From: a virus
Strand: one strand, 5' to 3'
DNA length: 64,000 bases
Virus record (IMG/VR): IMGVR_UViG_3300033153_002115
Coordinates: 34,469 to 98,468 of that record
Notes under the pieces: model-generated
What the model was told of the DNA's origin: nothing
The model's database searches: none
What the model saw: the letters and a program-made list of their open reading frames with translations, nothing else
Made by a program: the position numbers and the translations under genes
Shown: positions 27,768 to 35,767 of the stretch, in pieces
How the letters are laid out: each line of letters begins with the position of its first letter
Position numbering within the stretch: position 1 is the stretch's first letter

Positions 27768-27839
27768 CGGAATGAGATGGATTCGAACCAACGTACATCT
27801 GCTTAACAGGCAGGCGCTAAGCCGCTTAGCTATCATTCC
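27768..27839 (-). tRNA. tRNA-Asn(GUU)
   Basis: Loop CTGTTAA gives anticodon GTT on stem CCTGC/GCAGA. Acceptor GGAATGA/TCATTCC with discriminator G fits asparagine. Confidence 0.88.
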
Positions 27840-27843
27840 TTAG

Positions 27844-27915
27844 TGGAGCCGAAGTGAATCGAACACTCGTAACTCTGCTTGCAAGGCAAAGCTTCTAACC
27901 AACAAGACCAACCCC
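27844..27915 (-). tRNA. tRNA-Ala(UGC)
   Basis: Loop CTTGCAA gives anticodon TGC. Acceptor GGGGTTG/CGGCTCC, discriminator A. The usual G3-U70 alanine identity pair is present (G3 against T70). Confidence 0.86.
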
Positions 27916-27920
27916 ATTGG

Positions 27921-27993
27921 GTGTATGATGAGACTCGAACTCACTTCAACTGGAACCACAATCCAGCCCCTCGGCCACTTCGGGATCATACAC
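27921..27993 (-). tRNA. tRNA-His(GUG)
   Basis: Loop TTGTGGT gives anticodon GTG on stem CTGGA/TCCAG. An extra G at the 5' end pairs with C73, the diagnostic G-1:C73 of histidine tRNAs. Confidence 0.9.
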
Positions 27994-27995
27994 AG

Positions 27996-28069
27996 TAGGG
28001 TGAGTCAGATTCGAACTGACGGACCGGTGATTCCAAATCACCGTAGTATAGCCTCTGCAATACCACCCT
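27996..28069 (-). tRNA. tRNA-Pro(UGG)
   Basis: Loop TTTGGAA gives anticodon TGG on stem GGTGA/TCACC. Acceptor AGGGTGG/TCACCCT, discriminator A. First tRNA of the array in the direction of transcription. Confidence 0.88.
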
Positions 28070-28075
28070 ATATAA

Positions 28076-28111
28076 AACAAAAAAGACCTTCCTGTTTAGT
28101 CGGAAAGTCTT
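28076..28111 (-). terminator. Rho-independent terminator before the tRNA array
   Basis: Minus strand: AAGACTTTCC, 9-base loop, GGAAGGTCTT (one mismatch) followed by a T-rich run (TTTTTTG). It lies between the TATATTTG box at 28224 and the first tRNA, so it can act as an attenuator of the array or end the short RNA upstream. Confidence 0.7.
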
Positions 28112-28218
28112 ACTTGTGTTATTTTATATTATACGATAATATCACATAGCAAGAGCCCTCCCACGAATTGTATCCGCCTTCGGCTGCTCGACTGTATGTA
28201 TATTATTCATTGTTCTCA
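28083..28218 (-). ncRNA. Candidate small RNA or leader upstream of the tRNA array
   Basis: A promoter box at 28224-28231 and the terminator at 28076-28111 bracket about 135 bases. The GC-rich centre contains GCC-GAA-GGC inside a wider GAGC/GCTC pairing. A 25-codon frame (28142-28219) starts right at the predicted 5' end, so translation would be nearly leaderless. I favour a structured leader or small RNA; a micropeptide is the alternative. Confidence 0.4.
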
Positions 28219-28223
28219 TGTTG

Positions 28224-28231
28224 CAAATATA
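28224..28231 (-). promoter_or_regulatory. TATATTTG promoter box (minus strand)
   Basis: The + strand CAAATATA gives TATATTTG on the minus strand, as at 26443, 34595 and 36589. It would start transcription leftward about 7 bases further on, toward the terminator and tRNA array. The rest of the spacer to the fibre gene (28232-28317) shows nothing. Confidence 0.5.
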
Positions 28232-28317
28232 TATAAAAGATTCGATTTTAAAGTCCTTTAGAATGAATTATTTTAAAATTTCTTACCTATGATACTGTTA
28301 GATTGATTCTCAAAGGG

Positions 28318-31020
28318 TTAGATATGCCCACCTGTAGACCATTTAGTATATAATGCCTGACTTGATGCTAATGAGAAATTTCCTGGTAAAGTAGTCGGCT
28401 GAATACTTAACCATAACTCATCTCCAAAATCACCATCTCTTCTTGCTATCATTTCTGACACATCTAATAACGCTTGGAAAGTAATCTTTTCATCTAACAC
28501 GGCAGCTTTACTTATAACTATACTATTTGAATTGGTTATAGGAGCACCAGGTTCTGAATAAGTAATAGGATCACCATCTTTTAACCATCCCCAACGTACA
28601 GTCCATTCATAAGTTCCTGTAGAATTTGCATGCCCACTCCACATTAATTTAATAGGACTTGAAGTATCAAGATCAAAAGGCAGAAATCCACTAACACCTA
28701 ATATATCACCTGTAGCTGTAAATTTGTTATTTGTTAATCCTGCTCCTATATCTTCACTTATATATAAAGTCTGACTCTGCATACTACCTTCAAAAGGTTT
28801 ACCAGAAGCTAAGTTCAAACCTAATTGTGCTTCAGGTCTAGCTGTACCAAAGAACTCTATCCAACCATCACCATTTACCTCAAGTCTGTTTGAATGCACT
28901 TTCCATTGTTCGAATACAGGAGCTGTAGTAATAGTTGCTGTAATTCTATATCGTATCCAATAATAATCTACACCTAATACAGGTGTTATAGGATCATTCT
29001 TGGCCCACCCATCATTTTGTAGTACACTATCATATCTAATTTGAGTAGAGCCTACAGCCTGGAAAATGTTTTTAGCTTTTGGGTAATACTTTCCACCAGA
29101 ATCTGCTTCCATTACATTAAGTTCAACCCAAACACTTCCATTCCAGTATTCTGTAACAATATTTCCTGTACCAAAAACTGCAGCTAAAGTAACTTTTGTT
29201 TTAATACCATAATGATGTAGAACATCTACAGTATCAGCACGCATACTTGCTATATATATAGCAGAATCGGCGTCTAAATTAGGGAACGTAAAAGTAGATC
29301 CACTAGCAGATTTAGCCGCAGCAGAAACATCCACAAAAGAAGCACCATCATAAGTATACACTACCATACCGGCAGTATAACTATCTCCTTCACCAAACAC
29401 ACTTTCTGCTGGTATCCCTGGACTTCCTACGTGTAACTCGCCAAGAATATTTAACCCTTCATCATCTTCACTTACATCCAGTATATAAACATAAAAACCA
29501 GCTCCAGGTATGACGTAGCTGTTATTGATCTCAGAAAATCCGTTACCTGTAACAAGAGAATTAGGATTTAACACATTAAAATTAAGCCCAGTACATTGGG
29601 TTATAGTTGTAGAAAATAGACTTACTTTTACATTAGTTCCTACATTGTCAACCCTAAACCCGTTGTTTTGACAGAACATTATACGTAAAGCATCAAATCT
29701 AACGTCGGTGTTATCCCCTGAAATAACCATAGCATCGTAAACATACCCTATAGAGGCAGTACCACCTAGAAGTAAAGCACCATCTAATACCTGTAATACA
29801 GTTGTAATAGTAGGACTTATTGTTATTAGATTATGAAGACTTACTTTTGTATTAGGGCCGGATATGATAATACCATTAGTTACAATTACAGTTGATCTGA
29901 ATGTTATATTATCTAAATCCGCATTTCCACTTTGAATGTTTATAGCATTTACAGTAGTTGTTAAAGCAGGGTTATTTACAGTTAAAGCTGATATTTCAAA
30001 AACAGCGCTTGCGTGATTTAAATAAAACCCATTAGCAGCATCTCTTAATACACAATTATTCACTGTAGTGACACCAGGACTTTCGTGTTTCAATATATAA
30101 GCAGTACCTGTATTACCACTGAACACTATACCAGTTATGTATGCAAATACACCGCCGGTAAACATATCATTAGTAGTAACTAAAGGTTTGAATACTATAG
30201 CTCTTCCACCAATAGCAGTGATATTAGTAAAGTCTTTTAGAGCAATAGGCCCTAAACTATTATCTATAATATATTCACCAGGAGCAACTTCTATACTATA
30301 CCTATTTGCAGAAGTGTTATCTGTAATAGAAGCTATAGCCAAAGCTATGTCTGTAAAGTCCCCTCCAGATTTAGCTACAGTAATAACATTACTTAAAGTA
30401 CCGCCTGCAGGGAAGGTTATAGATTGATCGATTATATAATCAACATTAAGTTCATCAAAATGCTTTAATGGGACTAATATCCAATAGATAAAAGCTGCTG
30501 GATTAGTTGCCAAAGTTCCTGATAGTGTATAGTTACCACTACTATCCAGAGTGTTAACAACAACACCAGTTGCAGCGTAATCCGGCTTACCATCCACAAT
30601 ATTGCTGACCACAGCATCTTCACCATTCGCCCACTGATCGAAGAGGATTGTACTACCCGTAGGTGGGCTGATTTGGCCGCTAGTGCTTGTACCATTGATT
30701 TGCTCATAATATAGTATTTTAATTTGTGTATCTTCTATAGCAGTCATTCTACCTTCCAATGACGTAACATCACCGGCATATCCACCCTTAAAAAAGTCCT
30801 TAGTAGCGACAAGTAGTTCTGCTAGATCAGTATAATAGGAATCATCTTCTTTCTGGAGATATACAATCTCTGTAGGACTCATAGTTGACTCATGAGTATC
30901 TGAAGACTCTATAGCTACTTTAAGTCCATTATCATAGATTCTAAGTATATATCTACCAGCAGGAAGAATATCATTACCTACATGAAATATATTATTAAGT
31001 GCTTCTTTATAGAAATACAT
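28318..31020 (-). CDS. Tail fibre / receptor-binding protein with beta-helix (pectate-lyase-like) region
   Basis: 900 residues. The first 75 residues (MYFYKEA...FHVGNDILPAGRYILRIY...LQKEDDSYYTDLAELL) closely match the start of the 222-residue protein at 33483-34151, so I infer a shared virion-attachment module. From about residue 215, VITVAKSGGDFTDIALAIASI and then VAPGEYII are typical of pectin-lyase-fold beta-helices, followed by many short repeating turns to about residue 500. The C-terminal 400 residues are beta-rich. Known phage proteins of this shape are fibres or tailspikes that bind or cut surface glycans. No catalytic residues are assigned. An AACTAAA leader box precedes the ATG. Confidence 0.75.
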   Translation of the reverse strand: MYFYKEALNNIFHVGNDILPAGRYILRIYDNGLKVAIESSDTHESTMSPTEIVYLQKEDDSYYTDLAELLVATKDFFKGGYAGDVTSLEGRMTAIEDTQIKILYYEQINGTSTSGQISPPTGSTILFDQWANGEDAVVSNIVDGKPDYAATGVVVNTLDSSGNYTLSGTLATNPAAFIYWILVPLKHFDELNVDYIIDQSITFPAGGTLSNVITVAKSGGDFTDIALAIASITDNTSANRYSIEVAPGEYIIDNSLGPIALKDFTNITAIGGRAIVFKPLVTTNDMFTGGVFAYITGIVFSGNTGTAYILKHESPGVTTVNNCVLRDAANGFYLNHASAVFEISALTVNNPALTTTVNAINIQSGNADLDNITFRSTVIVTNGIIISGPNTKVSLHNLITISPTITTVLQVLDGALLLGGTASIGYVYDAMVISGDNTDVRFDALRIMFCQNNGFRVDNVGTNVKVSLFSTTITQCTGLNFNVLNPNSLVTGNGFSEINNSYVIPGAGFYVYILDVSEDDEGLNILGELHVGSPGIPAESVFGEGDSYTAGMVVYTYDGASFVDVSAAAKSASGSTFTFPNLDADSAIYIASMRADTVDVLHHYGIKTKVTLAAVFGTGNIVTEYWNGSVWVELNVMEADSGGKYYPKAKNIFQAVGSTQIRYDSVLQNDGWAKNDPITPVLGVDYYWIRYRITATITTAPVFEQWKVHSNRLEVNGDGWIEFFGTARPEAQLGLNLASGKPFEGSMQSQTLYISEDIGAGLTNNKFTATGDILGVSGFLPFDLDTSSPIKLMWSGHANSTGTYEWTVRWGWLKDGDPITYSEPGAPITNSNSIVISKAAVLDEKITFQALLDVSEMIARRDGDFGDELWLSIQPTTLPGNFSLASSQALYTKWSTGGHI

Positions 31021-31076
31021 ATTGTATTATTTAGTTCTATTTGTACTGTATCTATGTGGCCTTATAACTAAAAATA

Positions 31077-32936
31077 TTATCCCCAAGCCCCCTCTAATTG
31101 TAAATTATTTAACTCATAGTTAGCTGCTGCACCCCAAACCTTGCCAAAAGCTATTCTTACTGTATCTGTGGAATTCAGAGGATAATTAGTACCAGATAAC
31201 TCCCGTAGTACTATCCAATTTTCTCCATCATCTACACTATATTTTATAATTACTGCCGGTGTAGCAATAATATGTTCTACTCTAAATTTATAAGAGTCAT
31301 CAACATCAACGCCTGAACTGATAAAAACATTTCCATTTTTACCAGTCCAATAGTCTAGAGATGCATTACTTTTTCCTATAAAATTTAAAAAATCACCTTT
31401 ACTACTAGGCAAAGAACTAAATTCAGGTGTCATTCCCAAAGAAGGTTCTCCGCTACCACCAGGTAAAAAAACTAAATAAAATTCAACAGCAAAATCTTGA
31501 TTGGCCTGGATTGATTGTTGTGTTTGTATTGTTGATGCTGTTAAACTGGAAGCACCTAATGCAACACTATTTCCATTTATAATCATATCTTCTATTGAAC
31601 CAGAAACGTATTCAAAAGAAGCGTTAATTAGTTCAGGAGCATCCTCATTATACAAGGCTGTAATTTCTTCTTGTGTTAGGACTCTGTTGTAGATACGGAT
31701 ATCATCCATACTACCATTATAATACCTTCCTGGATTCCCACTAGCATCATTATAACACCCAAAACGTAAAATAATACTTGATTGGAAATCTTGATTTACC
31801 TTTGAACTTATATCCACAGGAGTTCCTGCTACGGTGTTTTTATACACAACCATGTTTTCAGATCTGGTATAAGTAATTATATAATTCACCCATGTATCTT
31901 CAGTTTGTGTATTATCTGCTTGTAACGTATCAAAAAAACTAGATAGATATGTTGAAATAAATATTCCCCAACGATTTGCTCCAGCTCCAAATAAGGATTT
32001 TGAGATAACTCCTTTAAAAACCCCATCAACAATAGGAGTTTTAAGCCAGAAACTTATAGTTCTATCATCCAGGCCAAAATCGTATTTATCTCCTATCTCA
32101 ATAAAAGCGCTAGTCCCATTAAATGAATAAGCTGAATCTAAGTTTCCGTGTCTATCTTCTACTAATACTGCATCTGTTACTACCCCATCATTCCCTTCAC
32201 CACTCGTATCTAAGGCATTCCCGTCAAACAACCACTCTCCAATCAACCCATCTCTAGGTATCGGAGGTCTATCCTCATTGTACAAGGTTGTAATCTCTTC
32301 TTGTGTTAAAGCTCTGTTGTAGATACGAACATCATCTAAACTTCCAGTAACAAATTTCCCTTCTTCTTGAGACGCACCAAAATATAGATCTCTGGTATTT
32401 GTCATACTTGATGTGTTTTCAACAGGAATACCAGATTGTACACTATTAAAATACCATTCACCAAAACCAGATTCACGTTTAACAATACAATGAGTCCAAG
32501 TATCAACCGGTAAGCCTAAAGTAATACCTTTTATTTGATTCGCAACTCCACCAATTAGCATAGTAGACTCATACCCTGATAGAAACCCGATCTCATAATT
32601 TCGCCAGTAATCTTTCCCGAAATAATAATTATTTATCCCCCAACTTGCTTGTTTAATCCAAAAGCTAAAAGTAAAATCCCCAATACCTAAATCAAATACA
32701 GAGTCATTTAATATTTTTATAAAAGCAGTCGTGCCATTAAAATTATAAGCACTATCCAATTCCCCAAATCTATCGGCAACCAAAATAGCGTCATTTACTA
32801 TTCCATCATTTCCATTTCCACTTGTATCATCAGCATTCCCGTCAAACAACCATTCACCTATAAGTCCATCTCTGGGAATAGGTAAAGGTTCAGATCCAAC
32901 TTTAGGATTCAGAAGTCCAACAGGTAATGTAAACAT
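31077..32936 (-). CDS. Tail-associated adhesin with two LamG/concanavalin-like domains
   Basis: 619 residues. Two copies of a lectin-type domain start with RDGLIGEWLFDGNA (about residues 24 and 229), each followed by DTSGxGNDGxVxDAxLVxDR, SAYxFNGT and, at the end, DDIRIYNRxLTQEEIT. This is the LamG-like jelly-roll pattern of proteins that bind sugars. The last 190 residues form a separate beta-rich domain. The DNA of the two units is also similar (see the repeat entry). Position between the two fibre genes suggests binding of host capsule or other glycans. Enzymatic activity is not indicated. Confidence 0.8.
   Translation of the reverse strand: MFTLPVGLLNPKVGSEPLPIPRDGLIGEWLFDGNADDTSGNGNDGIVNDAILVADRFGELDSAYNFNGTTAFIKILNDSVFDLGIGDFTFSFWIKQASWGINNYYFGKDYWRNYEIGFLSGYESTMLIGGVANQIKGITLGLPVDTWTHCIVKRESGFGEWYFNSVQSGIPVENTSSMTNTRDLYFGASQEEGKFVTGSLDDVRIYNRALTQEEITTLYNEDRPPIPRDGLIGEWLFDGNALDTSGEGNDGVVTDAVLVEDRHGNLDSAYSFNGTSAFIEIGDKYDFGLDDRTISFWLKTPIVDGVFKGVISKSLFGAGANRWGIFISTYLSSFFDTLQADNTQTEDTWVNYIITYTRSENMVVYKNTVAGTPVDISSKVNQDFQSSIILRFGCYNDASGNPGRYYNGSMDDIRIYNRVLTQEEITALYNEDAPELINASFEYVSGSIEDMIINGNSVALGASSLTASTIQTQQSIQANQDFAVEFYLVFLPGGSGEPSLGMTPEFSSLPSSKGDFLNFIGKSNASLDYWTGKNGNVFISSGVDVDDSYKFRVEHIIATPAVIIKYSVDDGENWIVLRELSGTNYPLNSTDTVRIAFGKVWGAAANYELNNLQLEGAWG
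31641..32900. repeat. Two tandem LamG-coding units (period about 620-630 bases)
   Basis: Matching stretches occur at 31641 and 32271 (both starting ATCCTCATT) and at 32215 and 32833 (both starting GCATTCCCGTCAAACAACCA). Similarity is high at the unit borders and lower inside. It is an internal gene duplication. Confidence 0.75.
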
Positions 32937-32950
32937 AACAAGTTCAGGTT

Positions 32951-33472
32951 TTAAAGTTCACTTATTTTAGTCCAACCAGTAGCTATAAGTAATTCAGCAT
33001 CAGCAATAGTCAATATCTCTACTGTAGCGTGTATATCATTGATAAGTGCTATTTCACTACCTTTAAGATATTGAGATACATTTCCAGCAAAAGGGTTAGT
33101 GTAAAACATGATCTCAGTGTCATCATCCTTTCTCCAAATCTCTGCACCAGGAAGTATCCAATGCTTAAAAGCTTTAGGTACTTCTGTAGCACTACCATCC
33201 AAAGTCATCCTTTTAGGAAGACCTTCCGGAACTTCTGTATCAAGTAAAGACATAGGTGCATGAACAGCCATTAGATAAGCCTCTACTTCGCCCCCATTGG
33301 CTAGGATAGTGCCTACATCCGATATACTAAGATTAAAAATACCTTCCGCTGTAGCAAGTACGGCGTCAGTCTTTTTGTTTATATCACTTCTAATGATAGC
33401 TTCATCATAATACCAGCCATGAAGAGTTCCTCCATTCTGTACTTCTGCGATAGGTAAAATTATTTTTGTCAT
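32951..33472 (-). CDS. Fibre-cluster protein of unknown function
   Basis: 173 residues, beginning MTKIILPIAEVQNGGTLHGWYYDEAIIRSD. I do not recognise a domain. It is mixed alpha/beta, without signal peptide or membrane segment. It lies 14 bases after the 33483 gene and 14 bases before the LamG gene in the direction of transcription, so it is probably a tail or fibre accessory component or fibre chaperone. An AACTAATTAAAC box precedes the ATG. Confidence 0.6.
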   Translation of the reverse strand: MTKIILPIAEVQNGGTLHGWYYDEAIIRSDINKKTDAVLATAEGIFNLSISDVGTILANGGEVEAYLMAVHAPMSLLDTEVPEGLPKRMTLDGSATEVPKAFKHWILPGAEIWRKDDDTEIMFYTNPFAGNVSQYLKGSEIALINDIHATVEILTIADAELLIATGWTKISEL

Positions 33473-33482
33473 GATTATTTGT

Positions 33483-34151
33483 TTAATTAGTTGTTATTAA
33501 GTAGTCTTTTGCGCCACTAGGCCATACTGTTAATGTTACTATATTAGTATCTCCGTCTGCATCTTTAAGCGTTCCTCCACCAAGTAAAGTACCATAACTT
33601 GTACCTACAGTTATAGCAGGGGACGTTCCTACAGTTATAGGTAATCTAAATATATAAGTCCCTGCTTCTTCATTTTCAACTTCTATTGTAGTGTCAGCAG
33701 TAATAGGCATTTCTTGTACACCCCCATTATCCAGATCAAAAGTTTTAGTAGCACTAAATGCTTCTAATGAATCACCTGCATGAGCTTGGTTAGTAAACTT
33801 CTTATTTCCTGCAATAGTCTGGTCTTGGTCATCTATATGTCCTTGGGTTATACCACTGGCAGCCAGTCGCACATTAGCCAGAACATCATGATCTCCAGCA
33901 GCAGCTTCATTAGTAACCATACTAAAGAATTCTGCATTAAGGGATAATAATTCTGCAAGACTCACATAATAACTATCATCTTCTTTTTGTAGAGTAATAA
34001 TTTCAGCAGGTCCCATCGTTTGAGTATGGGTATCCGCAGATTCTATGGATACCACAGTCTCGAATTGATAGATGTGTAATATATAATTACCAGGAGGTAG
34101 TATATCACCGTTTATATGGAATAAGTTATTTGCGTCTTTATAGAAATACAT
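33483..34151 (-). CDS. Short fibre protein sharing the N-terminal module of the large fibre
   Basis: 222 residues. Residues 1-75 (MYFYKDANNLFHINGDILPPGNYILHIY...LQKEDDSYYVSLAELL) match the start of the 900-residue fibre. The remainder is different: QTIAGNKKFTNQAHAGDS is a pattern common in phage tail-fibre tips, followed by a small beta domain. I infer a second, shorter fibre or baseplate component that docks through the same module. It has its own promoter-like dyad at 34179-34192. Confidence 0.7.
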   Translation of the reverse strand: MYFYKDANNLFHINGDILPPGNYILHIYQFETVVSIESADTHTQTMGPAEIITLQKEDDSYYVSLAELLSLNAEFFSMVTNEAAAGDHDVLANVRLAASGITQGHIDDQDQTIAGNKKFTNQAHAGDSLEAFSATKTFDLDNGGVQEMPITADTTIEVENEEAGTYIFRLPITVGTSPAITVGTSYGTLLGGGTLKDADGDTNIVTLTVWPSGAKDYLITTN

Positions 34152-34178
34152 AATAAGCTATTATAGTATATCCTGCCG

Positions 34179-34192
34179 AGTACAAATGTACA
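34179..34192 (-). promoter_or_regulatory. Dyad promoter element with TACATTTG box (minus strand)
   Basis: AGTACAAATGTACA on the + strand contains TACATTTG on the minus strand, 32-39 bases before the ATG of the short fibre. Its 12-base core is the same palindrome as at 20758-20769. Confidence 0.5.
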
Positions 34193-34200
34193 AAATTTTA

Positions 34201-34572
34201 TTATACTTTTATCCGTGTAAATGAAAAAGTAGTAGTTTGATAGGTTATATATAGCCTATCTTCTATTATAGAATATGTGCATTTGTTATTAAATAACTCT
34301 AATAATTGAGGAACTGTAATAGTTACCTGTTTCCAGGTTATCACATTACCAATTACTTCATAACTACCTTCAAACATCGCTACAGCAGTATTACCGCTAA
34401 AAATAGACTCTTTAAAGTTAATTTCAATATCCGGGATAGATAAAGATTTCCAAGCACCAAGTAAACGGTTTACTGGTCGACCTGGAGGGTTGTATGGAAG
34501 GCCAGTTTTTTTCTCTTTACATTTAAATAGTTGTTTAACCCAAGCAATAAATTGTATGAATAAAGTTTTCAT
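34201..34572 (-). CDS. Small lipocalin-like protein
   Basis: 123 residues. An amphipathic or weakly hydrophobic start (MKTLFIQFIAWVKQLFKCKEKK) may anchor it to the membrane. The rest, LLGAWKSLSI, then FEGSYEVIGNVITWKQVTI, TYSIIEDRLYITY and FSFTRI, follows the pattern of small Bacteroidota lipocalin-like domains: G-x-W near the start and a series of beta strands. The role is unknown. It has its own promoter box and lies between fibre and regulator genes, which fits a moron-type accessory gene. I am moderately sure of the fold and unsure of any function. Confidence 0.5.
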   Translation of the reverse strand: MKTLFIQFIAWVKQLFKCKEKKTGLPYNPPGRPVNRLLGAWKSLSIPDIEINFKESIFSGNTAVAMFEGSYEVIGNVITWKQVTITVPQLLELFNNKCTYSIIEDRLYITYQTTTFSFTRIKV

Positions 34573-34594
34573 AGTGTGTGATTTACATTTATAA

Positions 34595-34602
34595 CAAATA
34601 TA
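34595..34602 (-). promoter_or_regulatory. TATATTTG promoter box (minus strand)
   Basis: The + strand CAAATATA is TATATTTG on the minus strand, 23 bases before the ATG of the lipocalin-like gene. It has the same sequence as the boxes at 26443, 28224 and 36589. Confidence 0.5.
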
Positions 34603-34657
34603 CGAAATAAAAAAGAAAGAACAATGTACTTGCTCTTTCTTCTATCTTTTCTGATTA

Positions 34658-34933
34658 CTACTGTTTAGGTGCTGGTTGAAATTCCGGATTACTAAGAATA
34701 CTATTAATAACCATTTGCACATCATTGATAGTAGCGTCAAGACCTTTATCCTGATACAACTTATTTAAACGTAGTAATACTGCTACATTAGGAAGACTTA
34801 AGTTGATTCCTGCAGTACGATATAGACTACCGATATGTGCAGCTTCTTCTACAGGAGATTTAGGCATTACCTGTTTAGCTTTACTGTTTGTCCCTAATTT
34901 TTTTACAGGGGGTTTTGTTGCTTTATCTGCCAT
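34658..34933 (-). CDS. Small protein of unknown function
   Basis: 91 residues: a basic Lys/Pro-rich first 25 residues followed by two helical segments (EEAAHIGSLYRTAG, LPNVAVLLRLNKLYQDKG) and a Pro/Gln-rich tail. It ends in TAG with TAA directly after it, which supports the normal use of TAG as a stop. No family recognised. Confidence 0.6.
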   Translation of the reverse strand: MADKATKPPVKKLGTNSKAKQVMPKSPVEEAAHIGSLYRTAGINLSLPNVAVLLRLNKLYQDKGLDATINDVQMVINSILSNPEFQPAPKQ

Positions 34934-34973
34934 CTTTTAAAAATTAAATTAATAAAGTATAAAAGTATGAAAA

Positions 34974-35717
34974 CTATTTGATTTCTACACTCTCTTCTGT
35001 ACTTTTTATAATAGCAAACTGTTTTAACTTCTTGATAATATAATTCAAACCCTTCTGTGTGACAATAGTTTGAGTAAATAACCTGTCTCCTTTTCTAGTA
35101 GACATAACAACTTCCCTCACTTCAAAGTAGTCACGATCAATGAAATTTCTATAAGGAATATTATCCGGCATCAAAATACTTTCAACACGTAAAAATTCAA
35201 ACAGTTTATTACGTCCGAAACCTTTTATACCAAGTATACCAGCTACTTTCTTCATATCGATAGTCTTATCTGTAGCCTGAACAGTTTTAGAGAATAAGAC
35301 GTGAGGTTCTGTTTCTTTTAATTTAACCTCAGTCAACGCTTTCTGTTCTACTGCTTCAGCTAAAGCCCTCAATGCACTTGGATAATCTTTAGGTATACTT
35401 TGATGTAATGTCGCTTCCATTTTATTAAAAGCTTCAATATACTCCAATTTAAATTTCATAGCCTCTCTACCTGTAAACCCCATAACTAACACAGTAAAAC
35501 CATCTCGTGTAAGTGTGTAGTATTTCTCTCTTGTATTCCCGACGGTTAACTGCTTGGTTTTCAGGCGTAACGCAAAATTGCGTTTCCAAAAATCCCTGTC
35601 AATCTCTAGACTTCGAATTGCTCTTAATACGTCAGAATGTCTCTTCTTAAATTTATCTGCTATTAATTGTGAACTTGTTAATGCTTCACCTTTATATTCT
35701 CTTACTAGTATTTCCAT
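34974..35717 (-). CDS. Rha-type phage regulatory protein with KilAC/ANT-like C terminus
   Basis: 247 residues from ATG 35717. Residues 1-105 (LTSSQLIADKFKKRHSDVLRAIRSL ... YTLTRDGFTVLVMGFTGREAMKFKLEYIEAFN) match the Rha domain of phage regulators. The second half (MKKVAGILGIKGFGRNKLFEFLR ... TIVTQKGLNYIIKKL) matches the KilAC-type antirepressor C terminus. Known relatives bind DNA and control phage development. The frame stays open upstream to 35822, but that part contains a terminator-like hairpin, and an AAACTAA leader box lies directly before 35717, so I chose the shorter start. Confidence 0.85.
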   Translation of the reverse strand: MEILVREYKGEALTSSQLIADKFKKRHSDVLRAIRSLEIDRDFWKRNFALRLKTKQLTVGNTREKYYTLTRDGFTVLVMGFTGREAMKFKLEYIEAFNKMEATLHQSIPKDYPSALRALAEAVEQKALTEVKLKETEPHVLFSKTVQATDKTIDMKKVAGILGIKGFGRNKLFEFLRVESILMPDNIPYRNFIDRDYFEVREVVMSTRKGDRLFTQTIVTQKGLNYIIKKLKQFAIIKSTEESVEIK

Positions 35718-35737
35718 TTGTTTATGTATTAGTTTAA

Positions 35738-35767
35738 ATAAAAATACCCGGGAATCGCACCCGGGTA
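35738..35767 (-). terminator. Terminator-like hairpin before the Rha gene
   Basis: TACCCGGG (35745-35752) pairs with CCCGGGTA (35760-35767), 8 bp around a 7-base loop, followed on the minus strand by a T-rich run. It ends the transglycosylase transcript or attenuates read-through into the Rha gene. Confidence 0.65.

Noticed and set aside
25541-28069. Suppressor tRNA or stop-codon reassignment, known from some crAss-like phages.
   Set aside because: No CUA, UUA or UCA anticodon was found (Trp is CCA), and genes end plainly in TAA, TAG and TGA.
25741-28149. Several + strand open frames of 67-109 codons across the tRNA array.
   Set aside because: They run antisense through the tRNA genes and repeat tRNA-derived peptides, so they are shadows of conserved tRNA sequence.
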